Assembly: GCF_004010325.2 (NCBI RefSeq)
Contig: NZ_SADR02000009.1
Coordinates: 62,001 to 126,000 of the forward strand
From: Mesorhizobium sp. M00.F.Ca.ET.216.01.1.1
Lineage (GTDB): Bacteria; Pseudomonadota; Alphaproteobacteria; Rhizobiales; Rhizobiaceae
Direction: 5' to 3'
Length of the DNA: 64,000 nucleotides
Shown: positions 37,894 to 47,139 of the stretch, piece by piece
Layout: each line of letters begins with the position of its first letter
How positions within the stretch are numbered: position 1 is the first letter of the stretch
Position numbers and translations under genes: made by a program
The notes under the pieces: model-generated
Told to the model about the DNA's origin: nothing
Database searches by the model: none
Seen by the model: the letters and a program-made list of their open reading frames with translations, nothing else

Positions 37894-38643
37894 CTGATCG
37901 ACGCATTTCTTCCGGCCTCGGCGGCCGGCATCATAGAGCTTCTCTCGCCCACGCCGCCGGGCTGGGGCGGAAATCTCCTGCGCGGCCTGCTCCACTCCAT
38001 CGAGATCGCAGTCGGCGCCACTTGCCTCGGTCTCTTGATCGGTACGGGCGGTGCCTACGGCAAGCTCTATGGCGGTCCGGTGGTGCGCGACCTGCTGGCC
38101 GTCTACACGACCATCGTCCGCGCCGTGCCGGAACTGGTGCTGATCCTGCTGCTCTATTACGCCGGCACCGACCTGATAAACCAGCTGCTGACGGCAATAG
38201 GCTATCAGCGCATCGATATCAGCGGGCTTGCGGCCGGCATCGCCGTGCTCGGCTTTGTCCAGGGCGCCTATTCGACCGAGGTGATACGCGGTGCGATCCT
38301 TGCCATTCCGCAAGGCCAGATCGAAGCAGCTAGAGCCTATGGCATGTCCCCCGGCCTTCTTCTCAGGCGCATCACACTGCCGGCGATGCTGCCTTTCGCC
38401 ATTCCCGGCCTTGCCAATCTGTGGCTGATCGCCACCAAGGACACCGCCCTGCTGGCGGTCGTCGGCTTCAATGAGCTGACGCTCGAAACACGGCAGGCCG
38501 CGGGCGTCACCAAGGCCTATCTCATATTCTACGTCGCCGCCGGCGTGCTTTACCTGCTGCTGTCGCTGTTTTCGAACCTGGTCATCGGCCGCATCGAGGC
38601 CTGGTCCCGGCGCGGCATGCCTTCGCTCAAGGAGGCACGTTGA
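37894..38643 (+). CDS. Polar amino-acid ABC transporter permease (HisQ-like), non-standard start
   Basis: Homology to HisQ/ArtQ permeases extends upstream of the first TTG (38035): LIDAFLPASAAGIIELLSPT, then PPGWGGNLLRGLLHSIEIAV are continuous in frame and contain the first transmembrane helix. Between the stop at 37834-37836 and 38035 no ATG, GTG or TTG is in frame. CTG 37894, preceded by GGGGGCG, gives a natural N-terminus, about 249 residues. The EAA loop EAARAYGMSPGLLLRRITLP is intact. It overlaps the next permease by one base. Either CTG or another rare codon is used, or a start codon was lost; a sequencing error is also possible. Confidence 0.8.
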   Translation: MIDAFLPASAAGIIELLSPTPPGWGGNLLRGLLHSIEIAVGATCLGLLIGTGGAYGKLYGGPVVRDLLAVYTTIVRAVPELVLILLLYYAGTDLINQLLTAIGYQRIDISGLAAGIAVLGFVQGAYSTEVIRGAILAIPQGQIEAARAYGMSPGLLLRRITLPAMLPFAIPGLANLWLIATKDTALLAVVGFNELTLETRQAAGVTKAYLIFYVAAGVLYLLLSLFSNLVIGRIEAWSRRGMPSLKEAR

Positions 38644-39452
38644 TGACAAGCGAAGCGACCATCACCAGCGTGGCGGCACGCACTTCGCTGTGGCTGCAGC
38701 CGCATCGCATCGTGCTGATCCTGACAGCGCTGGCGCTGGTTCTGGGTGCCGCTTTCTTCATGCGCTGGGACTGGCTGCCGCAATATTACGAAATGGCACT
38801 GTTCGGCCTCTGGCGCTCGCTGTGGATCCTCGCCGTCACCTGCATACTGGGCTTCCTGCTCGCCGTGCCGCTCGGGCTGGCGCAGGCAGCCGGCTCCTTC
38901 TGGTTCGCCGCGCCCGCCAAGGTCTTCTGCACCATCATCAGGGGCACGCCGCTGCTGCTGCAGCTGTGGCTGCTCTACTATGGGCTGGGGTCGCTGTTTC
39001 CGCAGTACCCCTGGATCCGCCAGTCGTGGATGTGGCCGTATCTGCGGCAAGCATGGCCATATGGCGTACTGGCGCTGACGATGTCCTTCGCCGGCTACGA
39101 GGGCGAGGTGATGCGGGGCGCCTTTGCCGGCGTGCCGAAAGGGCAGCTGGAGGCGGCCCGCGCCTTCGGCATGAGCCGCTGGAAGACATTCCGGCGCATC
39201 TGGCTGCCACAGGCCATCTACCGGGCGCTGCCGACGCTGACCGGCGAAACCGTGCTGCAGTTGAAGTCGACACCGCTGGTGGCGACCATCAGCGTGATCG
39301 ACATATTCGCGGTCTCATCGAAGGTGCGTCAGGTCACCTACCTCACCTATGAACCCTTGCTGCTGCTGGCGTTGATCTATATGGCGATCACCGGCATTCT
39401 CGTCCTCGCCTTCAGCAGGATCGAGGCGCGGATCCCGAACAAGATCGGTTAA
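38643..39452 (+). CDS. Polar amino-acid ABC transporter permease (HisM-like)
   Basis: 269 residues from ATG 38643 with GGAGG upstream; TTG at 38640 is less likely. Stop of the previous permease and this start share a base (TGATG). About five to six membrane helices; the N-terminal RIVLILTALALVLGAAFFMR helix, the IIRGTPLLLQLWLLYYGLGS segment and the EAA loop EAARAFGMSRWKTFRRIWLP are family hallmarks. It pairs with the HisQ-like permease to form the heterodimeric channel of the transporter. Confidence 0.91.
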   Translation: MTSEATITSVAARTSLWLQPHRIVLILTALALVLGAAFFMRWDWLPQYYEMALFGLWRSLWILAVTCILGFLLAVPLGLAQAAGSFWFAAPAKVFCTIIRGTPLLLQLWLLYYGLGSLFPQYPWIRQSWMWPYLRQAWPYGVLALTMSFAGYEGEVMRGAFAGVPKGQLEAARAFGMSRWKTFRRIWLPQAIYRALPTLTGETVLQLKSTPLVATISVIDIFAVSSKVRQVTYLTYEPLLLLALIYMAITGILVLAFSRIEARIPNKIG

Positions 39453-39470
39453 AGCAGCTCAGGGCCAGCC

Positions 39471-40475
39471 ATGATGCAACTCAGTCTCGACCAGGCAACC
39501 GGGCTGTGCCGGATGGCAGCGCTCGGCGCCGGCGCCAATGAGGAGGCGGCACGGTCGCTCGCCGCGTCCATCGTCGCAGCCGAGGCGGAAGGCCTGTCGA
39601 CGGTCGGGCTGTCGCATTTCATCGATTATCTCGAAGCGCTGGAGGCCGGCCGCATCGACGGCAACGCCAACCCGGTGGTCACCAGGCCGGCGCTGGCGGT
39701 CTATCTCGCCGACGCACGCGGCGGCCTTGCGCACACCGGCTTCGATCGCACGATCGATGATCTCGCCAAGGCCGCAAGGCTGTTCGGCGTCGCCATCTTT
39801 TCACAGAAGAACGCCTATACATGCGGCGCGCTCGGCTATTTCACCGGCCGGCTGGCCGCACAGGGGCTGGTCTCGTTCGCCGCGACCAACGGGCCGGCGG
39901 TGCTTGCCGGTTCGGGCTCGGTCAAGCCGGTCTACTGCACCAATCCGATGTCGTTTGCCGCTCCCGCCGCCGACGGTCCGCCGCTGGTCATCGACCAGTC
40001 GTCGAGTGCCACAGCCTTCGTCAACATCCGCAAGGCGGCCGAGGACGGCAAGAAAATTCCCGAAGGCTGGGCGCTGGACGTCAGTGGCAATCCGACCACC
40101 GATCCAGCGGCCGCCATGAAAGGCGCGATGCTTGCCTTCGGCGGCCAGCGCGGCGCCAACATCGCACTGATGGTCGAAGTGCTGGCAGCCGGCCTGTCGG
40201 GTGCCAACTGGTCGCTCGATGCGCCATGGTTCAGCGGTGGGCCGGACAGTCCCGGAACCGGCCTCTTCGTGCTTGCCGTCGAGCCCAAGCTGCTCGACCC
40301 GGATTTCGAAAAACGCATGAAGGACCAGCTCGACCGGCTGCGGCGACGCTACGGCGTTCATGTACCCGGCCGCGCCCGCGCCGAGGCGGCCGAGAAGGCG
40401 GCAGCACGGGGCATAACGGCGCCCAAAGCGGTGGTGCAGCGCATTTCCGAATTCGCTTCGCGCTATTCTTCCTGA
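39471..40475 (+). CDS. Ldh2/malate-dehydrogenase family oxidoreductase
   Basis: 334-residue NAD(P)-dependent enzyme of the Ldh2 family (2,3-diketogulonate, ureidoglycolate and delta1-piperideine/pyrroline-2-carboxylate reductases). Markers are SHFIDYLEALEAGRI, the catalytic-region ARGGLAHTGFDRTI, GVAIFSQKNAYTCGALGYFT, and the cofactor-side CTNPMSFAAPAADGPPLVID. It is 19 bp behind the permease gene in the same unit. In an arginine/ornithine-type locus, reduction of a cyclic ketimine such as delta1-pyrroline-2-carboxylate to proline is a plausible job, but this is inference. Confidence 0.83.
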   Translation: MMQLSLDQATGLCRMAALGAGANEEAARSLAASIVAAEAEGLSTVGLSHFIDYLEALEAGRIDGNANPVVTRPALAVYLADARGGLAHTGFDRTIDDLAKAARLFGVAIFSQKNAYTCGALGYFTGRLAAQGLVSFAATNGPAVLAGSGSVKPVYCTNPMSFAAPAADGPPLVIDQSSSATAFVNIRKAAEDGKKIPEGWALDVSGNPTTDPAAAMKGAMLAFGGQRGANIALMVEVLAAGLSGANWSLDAPWFSGGPDSPGTGLFVLAVEPKLLDPDFEKRMKDQLDRLRRRYGVHVPGRARAEAAEKAAARGITAPKAVVQRISEFASRYSS

Positions 40476-40542
40476 GGAAATTCATTTTGCCCAATAAATT
40501 GGAGGCCAGGCCGTTCGGCCGGCGCGTGTTGCCGCCTGCTGC

Positions 40543-40818
40543 CTATTTTCCGCAATGGTGGTCGTTGATGACGTTCAACGCATTCGCGTCCGGCCCTACC
40601 CGCTGATAGGAACAGGCTCCGGCGGCCGTTGTAAACATCCGGTTGTCGTAGTAGCGCGGGCCGCCGAACAGGATGTCGATGATATCGCCATTGGCGGGAA
40701 CGTATCGTTCGGGTTGAGCTCGGTGGTGGCGATGCAGGTCTCGGGGGAAGGCCGAGCTGGAAATACTGCAGCCCATGCCGACAACGAGAGCACAGATCGC
40801 CAAGGATTTCGTCGTCAT
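40543..40818 (-). CDS. Small secreted hypothetical protein
   Basis: 91 residues beginning MTTKSLAICALVVGMGCSIS behind AGGAGG at 9 bp, an excellent start. The signal peptide likely ends near SSSAF; the cysteine at 18 could alternatively be lipidated. The mature part has PANGDIIDILFGGPRYYDNR, MFTTAAGACSYQRV and a C-terminal NVINDHHCGK with two further cysteines that may form a disulfide. I do not recognise the family. The gene is convergent with the Ldh2 gene and isolated. Confidence 0.65.
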   Translation of the reverse strand: MTTKSLAICALVVGMGCSISSSAFPRDLHRHHRAQPERYVPANGDIIDILFGGPRYYDNRMFTTAAGACSYQRVGPDANALNVINDHHCGK

Positions 40819-40929
40819 CGGCAATATCCTCCTGGCCATTCGGAAGCACACCCTACATCCAAAATCGCCAGCTGAACAAAGGTTCCCAGGGGCGCGCCAC
40901 ACAGGCTCCCCGGCGTCATCACCGCCCCG

Positions 40930-41075
40930 GGCAGCACCGAGGATCACTCCTGCGAGAACAGCTACGCGAATGCGCCAACTGCAGCGCCGACTTCATCGCG
41001 GCTTGCAAGAAGATCGGTAGCACTATGTCGGATGTCCAGGGCTGGGGCGGGCGCACCTGCCTCACGCCGTCATGA
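40930..41075 (+). pseudogene. Possible frameshifted remnant of a small Cys-rich protein
   Basis: One frame reads GSTEDHSCENSYAN and another, shortly after, NCSADFIAACKKIGSTMSDV then QGWGGRTCLTPS and a stop. Joined, they would make a plausible C-terminus of a small cysteine-containing protein, broken by about 8 inserted bases near 40970. No start codon or ribosome site is evident. The remaining bases of the 469-bp gap 40819-41287 show no gene. Confidence 0.3.
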
Positions 41076-41287
41076 TACCGTCTCAGGCCTTGTCGGACCC
41101 GAATATGGGTGCCACCCGAAAGACCCCGCTCCGGCAGGGTTTTCTGCTTTTTCGCATACGGTCAAGTCGTCGGATGGCGAACAGCAGTGCTTGCTAATTT
41201 AGCGATTGTCATTCAAATTACCCGGTCAATGGTAGTTGAACCTTAACTACGCGGGGTTGTGCGGATTGCCGTACAAAGGGGCGGGTT

Positions 41288-42832
41288 TTGGCCGATCGGT
41301 ACATTGCGGGTGGCGGCTGGGCAGCGGATAGACTCCGCACTCACGTCGGACTGTTGGCCCTTCTCGCCTTGGCTGCAGTGCTTTTTTTGCTCAATACGCG
41401 GCATGGTATTGGCATACTGCCAGATTCAACAAGGTATATGCAGCTCGTCAGCACGCCCTATGACGCGCCGCTCTATCCCTGGCTCTTGACTGCGGGAAAC
41501 CTCCTCGGACTCGAGCTTGAACATGTGGCTCTCGGCCTGGGCTTCGTCCTATACGGCCTCAACACGTTCCTTGTATTCGGCCTCTTCCATCACGCCATTC
41601 GTAATCAGCCGCTGTTTGTCATCGTAGGAACGCTGCTGGTCATCGTCAGTCCGACATTCCTTTGGGTCAACACCATTGCGATGTCGGAAGCGCTGTTCCT
41701 AGCGCTCGTGTTCCTCGCGACGTGGTTCTTCGTCGCCTACATGGAGAAGTCGGATCGGCGCTTCTTGGTGGCGTGCTCCGCATCCGTCGGCTTCGCGATG
41801 CTCGCCCGCTTCGTCGCGCCGCCGCTCGGCGCTTCGTTTTCGGTAATTGCGCTTTTTTGCAACTCTCAGCGAGATATGCGGAGACGCCTGCTTGACGTTG
41901 CCATTTTTTTCGTTGTCAGCGCGGGCATCTTCGTTTTCTGGGCTGCGGCCAGCAAGATTTTGGCAGGTCGAGCCGTCGGACGGGCATTTTGGTTTTACGG
42001 AAATCCTGACAGCGACCTCTGGATTGCCGGCCTATCCGTATTGTCGAGCTTCCTGCTACCCAGTCAAGTTCCGCAGCTTATTCGTATTCCGATAGTTTTT
42101 GCGGTGATGGTGGGCGCGATGGCAATCGTGGCGCGAACAGCAAGATGCAACTGGCTCGTGTCGAAGCCAAATGAACAGGATATGCTTATCCTAAGCTTTG
42201 GCTTTTTTGCGATATTCTATTTTGTGTTCATTATTCTTTCAGTGTTCGTTGAAGCAAACCTTCAGCTGAACAGCCGGTACTCCCTGCCGTTTTACGTGAG
42301 CCTGGTTTTTGTGTTCGTCGTAGCAGCAGCACGTTTTCGCAGTCATGCGGGCGCTACTCCGATGCTGAACCGGCTGATTGTCGCGGCGCTTCTTGTACCC
42401 CTCGCATTGAATGTGCTTCGCAGCGCCGCGCAGACGAGAGAAGCGTATGACGAAGGCATTGGCTTCCAAAGTCGCGCCTGGAAATCGTCGCCCATTGTAG
42501 CGGCTGTCCGCGCATTGCCGGCAAACGCAACGATCTATACCAACGCCTGCGACCCGCTCAATTTTCTGACGCGACGCTGGACCGACTGGATCCCAGCTCA
42601 TAGCGAGAGGCGCACCGGCCTGGAGAGCGACCAAGGTTCCTTCGAGGAGCAACTCCAAAGTTTCCATCGAGCCCTGGTTGAGCAAGGAGCCTACGCGGTG
42701 TTCGTGGACGAGATCGACTGGCGCTTTTTCCTCGCGACGGAGGACGAGCTTGTCAAGCTGGCGAAGCTGAGGCTTGTTCGCTCAGAGGCCGATGGCCGCA
42801 TCTATCAGGCGGAGACGACAGACGCGGAGTAG
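41288..42832 (+). CDS. GT-C-like polytopic membrane glycosyltransferase
   Basis: 514 residues, TTG start with AAAGGGG upstream. About ten to eleven hydrophobic segments span residues 18-385, followed by a soluble C-terminal domain of about 120 residues (from [20 protein letters not shown]). An acidic pair in the first periplasmic loop, [20 protein letters not shown], matches the DX-type catalytic loop of GT-C enzymes that use polyprenyl-phosphate sugars (ArnT, mannosyl and arabinofuranosyl transferases). Base composition is lower in GC than its neighbours. It leads a three-gene unit with UbiA and HAD genes, suggesting it uses their product. Acceptor unknown. Confidence 0.7.
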   Translation: MADRYIAGGGWAADRLRTHVGLLALLALAAVLFLLNTRHGIGILPDSTRYMQLVSTPYDAPLYPWLLTAGNLLGLELEHVALGLGFVLYGLNTFLVFGLFHHAIRNQPLFVIVGTLLVIVSPTFLWVNTIAMSEALFLALVFLATWFFVAYMEKSDRRFLVACSASVGFAMLARFVAPPLGASFSVIALFCNSQRDMRRRLLDVAIFFVVSAGIFVFWAAASKILAGRAVGRAFWFYGNPDSDLWIAGLSVLSSFLLPSQVPQLIRIPIVFAVMVGAMAIVARTARCNWLVSKPNEQDMLILSFGFFAIFYFVFIILSVFVEANLQLNSRYSLPFYVSLVFVFVVAAARFRSHAGATPMLNRLIVAALLVPLALNVLRSAAQTREAYDEGIGFQSRAWKSSPIVAAVRALPANATIYTNACDPLNFLTRRWTDWIPAHSERRTGLESDQGSFEEQLQSFHRALVEQGAYAVFVDEIDWRFFLATEDELVKLAKLRLVRSEADGRIYQAETTDAE

Positions 42833-42862
42833 GCGCCATCGGCGCAGGGAAAATGGGACCTC

Positions 42863-43888
42863 ATGGCGAGGAAAATGGGCATGTCTGCAAGCCAGGAAAT
42901 CACGCCACAGATCGAGTTGTCGAGAGCGCTTCCACGAGCTACGCTGAGCGACTATCTGTCCCTTGCCCGGTTAGATCATGTAACCAAGCACGTGTTCATT
43001 CTGCCGGGACTGATCCTCGCCTGCGCGCTACGCCCCCCGGACCCCAATACGCTTTTGTTCAGCGTGCCCATTGGTCTTCTCAGCGCAGTCTGCATCGCCT
43101 CGGCAAATTATGTCATCAACGAATGGCTGGATCGGAAGCACGACGCCGCCCATCCCACCAAGTCGCAGCGGCGCTCGGTGACCGTGGCGCTGCAGCCAAG
43201 CATCGTCTACGGCGAGTATCTGCTTTTCGCTATTGCGGGGCTGATCCTGGCATATCTGATCGGTACGCTGTTCTTCATCACCTCGATCGCGTTTCTGGCC
43301 TCTGGGATTCTTTACAACGTCCCTCCCGTTAGAGCCAAGGACAAGCCTTATCTGGACGTGCTGATGGAGTGCCTGAACAATCCAATTCGCTTCCTGCTCG
43401 GTTGGGCCATGATTGAGGACGGAACAGTGCCGCCGATCAGCGTACTGGCTGCCTATTGGATGGCTGGCGCGTTTCTGATGGCCGCAAAGCGGCTTGGCGA
43501 GTACCGCGATATAGCTGCGACCTCGGGCGTCTCTGTACTTGCGCAGTATAGGCGCTCTTTCCGTTTTTACACACAAGAAAGCCTGACGGTCTCCTGCTTC
43601 GTCTATGCGATGATGTCGGCATTCCTGATGGGCATATTCCTGGTTAAATACAGGGTGGAATACATTCTTGTATTTCCCTTTGTCAGTGGTCTCTTCGCGG
43701 TCTACCTTTGGCTCGCGAGCCGCCCTGGCTCCATCGTGCAACGCCCGGAGAGACTGTTCCATTCGCGCCGTCTGGACGTCATGCTTGCTGTCACCGTCGC
43801 TGTCTTCATTTTCGCCACCCTCGTCGACATACCGTCTCTCGACTTCGTGGCCACACCATTCTTTGCATCGATTTCTCCCTCGCGCTGA
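42863..43888 (+). CDS. UbiA-family enzyme, probable polyprenyl-phosphate phosphoribosyltransferase
   Basis: 341-residue integral membrane prenyltransferase-fold protein, about nine helices. The first aspartate motif is NEWLDRKHDAAHPTK, an exact N-x3-D-x3-D (N86, D90, D94) followed by HPTK. This form is characteristic of decaprenyl-phosphate 5-phosphoribosyltransferases (Rv3806c) and the NoeC-type relatives of rhizobia rather than of ubiquinone enzymes. The second motif is less conserved (AAKRLGEYRDIA). Expected reaction: PRPP plus polyprenyl phosphate gives polyprenyl-phosphoryl-5-phosphoribose. The HAD phosphatase gene 6 bp downstream could remove the 5-phosphate. Alternative start codons at 42875 and 42881 exist. 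Confidence 0.78.
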   Translation: MARKMGMSASQEITPQIELSRALPRATLSDYLSLARLDHVTKHVFILPGLILACALRPPDPNTLLFSVPIGLLSAVCIASANYVINEWLDRKHDAAHPTKSQRRSVTVALQPSIVYGEYLLFAIAGLILAYLIGTLFFITSIAFLASGILYNVPPVRAKDKPYLDVLMECLNNPIRFLLGWAMIEDGTVPPISVLAAYWMAGAFLMAAKRLGEYRDIAATSGVSVLAQYRRSFRFYTQESLTVSCFVYAMMSAFLMGIFLVKYRVEYILVFPFVSGLFAVYLWLASRPGSIVQRPERLFHSRRLDVMLAVTVAVFIFATLVDIPSLDFVATPFFASISPSR

Positions 43889-43893
43889 ACGCG

Positions 43894-44604
43894 ATGACCT
43901 TGCCGAACGGGCCTGTGGAGTGGGACCAGATACGCCTCGCCGTCTTTGATCTCGACGGCACCCTCTACGATCAACGGCGCCTGCGCGCTGTCATGCTGTT
44001 GCGTCTGGCTCTTCATGCGGCGAACTCGCGCAGCCTTGCCGTTCTCCAGGTTCTCAAAGCCTTTCGCGATTGCCGGGAAAAGCTCGGAGAGACGCTGGCC
44101 ACTGATTTTGCCACGCAACAATATGAGCTCACGGCGCACCGCACAGGACGCTCCGTGGATGCCGTCAAAGCGATCGTCGAAGAATGGATTGACCGCCGAC
44201 CACTCGATGTCCTGCGTGGATGCCGTTATCGCGGCGTCGAGCGGGTATTCACGGCGCTTATGGCGCAAAGGAAGACGCTCGCCGTTCTTTCAGACTATCC
44301 GGCACGTGAAAAGCTGCAGGCGCTCGGGCTGAGCGCCGACATTATCGTCTCCTCCGGCGATCCGGATGTCGGGGTCCTGAAACCCCATCCCGCAGGCTTG
44401 CAGCGCGTTCTGGATCGGGCGGGCGTACCGGCGCAGGCTGCTATCATGATCGGCGACAGAGTAGACCGTGACTGGGCCGTCGCGAAGCAACACGGCATGC
44501 GCGCGCTTATCCGAAGCCGGAACCCCATCACCGGTATTGATACGTTCCGCGACTATGAGGACGAAGCCTTCCAGCCTCTGATAGGCCGAGCTACCAACAA
44601 ATGA
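43894..44604 (+). CDS. HAD-family hydrolase (phosphatase)
   Basis: 236 residues from ATG 43894. All HAD motifs are present: I, FDLDGTLYD with nucleophile D19 and acid D21; II, SDYPAREK; III, lysine in VLKPHPAGLQ; IV, GDRVDRD. The helical cap resembles phosphoglycolate phosphatase-type enzymes. It starts 5 bp after the UbiA stop, so the two are surely co-transcribed. Removing the 5-phosphate from a polyprenyl-phosphoryl-phosphopentose is the natural inference; mycobacteria use an unrelated PAP2-type protein for that step. It converges on the SDR gene with no gap. Confidence 0.85.
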   Translation: MTLPNGPVEWDQIRLAVFDLDGTLYDQRRLRAVMLLRLALHAANSRSLAVLQVLKAFRDCREKLGETLATDFATQQYELTAHRTGRSVDAVKAIVEEWIDRRPLDVLRGCRYRGVERVFTALMAQRKTLAVLSDYPAREKLQALGLSADIIVSSGDPDVGVLKPHPAGLQRVLDRAGVPAQAAIMIGDRVDRDWAVAKQHGMRALIRSRNPITGIDTFRDYEDEAFQPLIGRATNK

Positions 44605-45633
44605 TCAAGATATCATCTTCAGAAGCCAGAGCGCGCCCTGCTTGATCGGCGTCCTGTGCGGGCTTTGCGGCGAGCCCGCCACTGCCTTTGTCAGGCTTTG
44701 GCAATACCAGTCATAGCTCTCCTGCAGCATGGCTTCGTTGGAGTATTTTGGACGCCATCCCATTGCCAGAAGCGGCTCGACGTCGAAATAGCATTCCTTG
44801 TGATAGGTCAGATAGTGCCACGGAACCAGCGGCGAGACGCGCATCCAATGAAGCGCGCGGAGAGTGTTGATGGTGAGCGCGGTGGGCAGGCTCTTCACTT
44901 TTGATGTGCTGCCGGCATAGCGGATCAAGGCCTCCAGATCGCCCCGCAGCGTACCGAAGCGATCCGTTCCGACATTGTAGGTCCCACTCTTGCCGGCGTT
45001 CAAGGCGAGCATGTAGAAGTCCATGAGGTCGTGTGCGTGGATGAACTGGAACTTGATATCCCCGCTTCCGATGACATAGACCGCCCGATTTTCCCTGATC
45101 CACTCGAATAGAATCTGGAAGATGCCGAGCCGGCCGCCGCCTAGTGTTGCCCGGGGGCGGATGGTGATCAGGGTCATGCCGCTCGTCTTGCAGATTTCGT
45201 CCGCCACTTGCTCGCCAGCGAACTTTGACCTGCCGTAGGGCTCGACAGGTCGAAGCGGCGTTTGCGCGGTAATGGGTCCGGAGGGAGGGATGCCGTAAGC
45301 CGCCGTGGAACTGACATGAATCAGAGCCTTGGCGCCGGCCTTGGCTGCTTCTTCAGCGACAATACGGGTCCCTTCCACGTTGACGGTCCAGTAATCTCGG
45401 CCGGCATCCGTCTGCGCTACGAGAGCGGCATTGTGATGAACGATATCGATATCACGCATTGCGGCGCGGACCCCATCGCGGTCGAGCACTGAACAGTTAG
45501 TGAACTCGATATCCGCCGGCCTTGACTGGTCTTCCCACACGTCGAGGACCCGGACATGATCCCCTCGGTCGCGCAGCCGCCGCGCAGTGAGGTTGCCGAT
45601 AAAACCCGATCCGCCGGTGATAAGGTGTCGCAT
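44605..45633 (-). CDS. Extended SDR, NAD-dependent epimerase/dehydratase type
   Basis: 342 residues from ATG 45633 (AAGGGGG upstream); 12 extra upstream codons are unlikely. Rossmann motif ITGGSGFIGN, HHNAALV in the third strand, catalytic SSTAAYG and the YGRSK tyrosine/lysine pair. The C-terminal half (FQFIHAHDLMDFYMLALNAG) matches sugar-nucleotide or 3-beta-hydroxysteroid-type extended SDRs. In the proposed lipid-linked pentose route it could reduce a 2-keto intermediate (the role of DprE2 in mycobacteria). It is 36 bp downstream of the GMC oxidoreductase gene on the same strand. Its substrate is unproven. Confidence 0.85.
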   Translation of the reverse strand: MRHLITGGSGFIGNLTARRLRDRGDHVRVLDVWEDQSRPADIEFTNCSVLDRDGVRAAMRDIDIVHHNAALVAQTDAGRDYWTVNVEGTRIVAEEAAKAGAKALIHVSSTAAYGIPPSGPITAQTPLRPVEPYGRSKFAGEQVADEICKTSGMTLITIRPRATLGGGRLGIFQILFEWIRENRAVYVIGSGDIKFQFIHAHDLMDFYMLALNAGKSGTYNVGTDRFGTLRGDLEALIRYAGSTSKVKSLPTALTINTLRALHWMRVSPLVPWHYLTYHKECYFDVEPLLAMGWRPKYSNEAMLQESYDWYCQSLTKAVAGSPQSPHRTPIKQGALWLLKMIS

Positions 45634-45669
45634 CAATCCCCCTTGGCCCCGATCGACGGAGCGCTTCAA

Positions 45670-47139
45670 TCAGATCGCGCGATCCTCGATCGCGCGCGTG
45701 ACATTGCGGTGCGCGACAGCCATCACCGTGCCTTGCGGGTTCACAACGGTCGGGCCGCAAAGCAGAGATGCGTCGGCGATAAAGAGGTTGTCGGCGCCAT
45801 GCACACGACCGAAAGAACTAGTAGCGCATTTGTGCATGTCCTCCCCCATCGGGCACGACGAAAACAGATGCATCGTCGTCACGTTCGCCTGCTTTGGCGG
45901 GAGCGTTTGCGGCAGCTTTGGAATATCGGCTGGCGAAAAGAGGACAGGATAGCCGGGAATACTCGGGTAAACGGCCTGCGCGCCCGCAGCAAAGAGAACT
46001 TCGGCGAGCCGCGTGAGCCCCTCAGCGAGTTCCTTGAGATCCAGCGGGCTCAGTTCCACGCGCACGAAAGGGTCGCGGAAGCCGGGGAAACTTCTCACCC
46101 GACCGATGCCGCCCGTGCTCTGCACGTAATATATGGCCATTCGGCGCCAATCGCGGTCGACCGCTTCCATCATCTGCGGATGGGCGGCCATGGCAAGAGC
46201 CAGGGCTGGGCGCTTGCTCATCGAACAGCCCATGCTGAAGCGAGGATCGAACTCCTTGATCTGATGCACGGGCTCCAGTTCGCCAGGCGTGTTGATTTCG
46301 TCTGCAAATAGCGCGACCACCTTCAGCATCGGGTGGAAACGCAAGCTGTCGCCAACATTGCGTCTGATGCCGGACCGTCGCAGGAGCAACGGCGTCTGCA
46401 CTGCGCCGCCGGCGACAAAGACTGTTTTCGCTGTCAGCTCAATCTCTTGAGAGTCCGTTGGATTCGAGCGCCGCGCGTGCACCGTCCAGCGCCCGGCGGA
46501 GCGAGCGATCCTCGTGGCGCAGGTGTCAGGCATGAGTTCTCCGCCCGCCTCAAGGAAACGTGGGACGAAGGTCTCCGACATTGATTGCTTGCGGCCAGGG
46601 GCACCGGTTGCATCGGTGGCGTAAGCGTAGAGGCGGGGAACCTCAAGGCAAGCCCACCCAAGCCTATGCGCACCTTCCTCGAGCCGCGTCGACAGCTGCG
46701 GCGCCGGCCCCGGCAGGTATTCAACCTTTGCCACCTTCTCACACGCCGCGAAGTGCGGCGTGAGTTCAGAGAGGCTTAAAGCGTCGACCCGGTAATCGCT
46801 CCGCCAGCGATCGAAAACCGCCTCAGGAGCGCGATGATAAAGGCCCCGGTTGACCTCGCTTCCGCCGCCGACACAGCACCCTTCGACATAGGCAATCTTC
46901 GCGGCGCCGAAGCCGATGTTCACGCCAGCATTTCGGTATTTCTGCAGTATCTCCTCACGGGAAAAATGTGGGGCGGATTCCAGAGGCAGATTCTGCCCCT
47001 CCTCAAGCATCACGACGAATTTCCCCGCTTCGGCACACATCGAGGCGGTCACCGCTCCGCCAGGACCGGAGCCGATCACAACTACATCTGCAGCAATTTT
47101 GTCAGGACCGAGCCCGTTCCCCCGGGGGAAGATCGCCAT
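45670..47139 (-). CDS. GMC-family FAD-dependent oxidoreductase
   Basis: 489 residues from ATG 47139 (MAIFPRGNGLGPDKIAADVV). N-terminal FAD motif VVIGSGPGGAVTASMCAEAG; the ADP-pyrophosphate region GGGSEVNRGLYHRAP; the C-terminal GMC signature with LFIADASLLCGPTVVNPQGT. A histidine-rich catalytic segment (TTMHLFSSCPMGED) resembles long-chain alcohol/cholesterol oxidase relatives. It oxidises an alcohol to a ketone or aldehyde. Its start lies 38 bp inside the preceding small gene. By position it could oxidise the 2-hydroxyl of a lipid-linked ribose, the job of the unrelated flavoenzyme DprE1. Confidence 0.87.
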   Translation of the reverse strand: MAIFPRGNGLGPDKIAADVVVIGSGPGGAVTASMCAEAGKFVVMLEEGQNLPLESAPHFSREEILQKYRNAGVNIGFGAAKIAYVEGCCVGGGSEVNRGLYHRAPEAVFDRWRSDYRVDALSLSELTPHFAACEKVAKVEYLPGPAPQLSTRLEEGAHRLGWACLEVPRLYAYATDATGAPGRKQSMSETFVPRFLEAGGELMPDTCATRIARSAGRWTVHARRSNPTDSQEIELTAKTVFVAGGAVQTPLLLRRSGIRRNVGDSLRFHPMLKVVALFADEINTPGELEPVHQIKEFDPRFSMGCSMSKRPALALAMAAHPQMMEAVDRDWRRMAIYYVQSTGGIGRVRSFPGFRDPFVRVELSPLDLKELAEGLTRLAEVLFAAGAQAVYPSIPGYPVLFSPADIPKLPQTLPPKQANVTTMHLFSSCPMGEDMHKCATSSFGRVHGADNLFIADASLLCGPTVVNPQGTVMAVAHRNVTRAIEDRAI

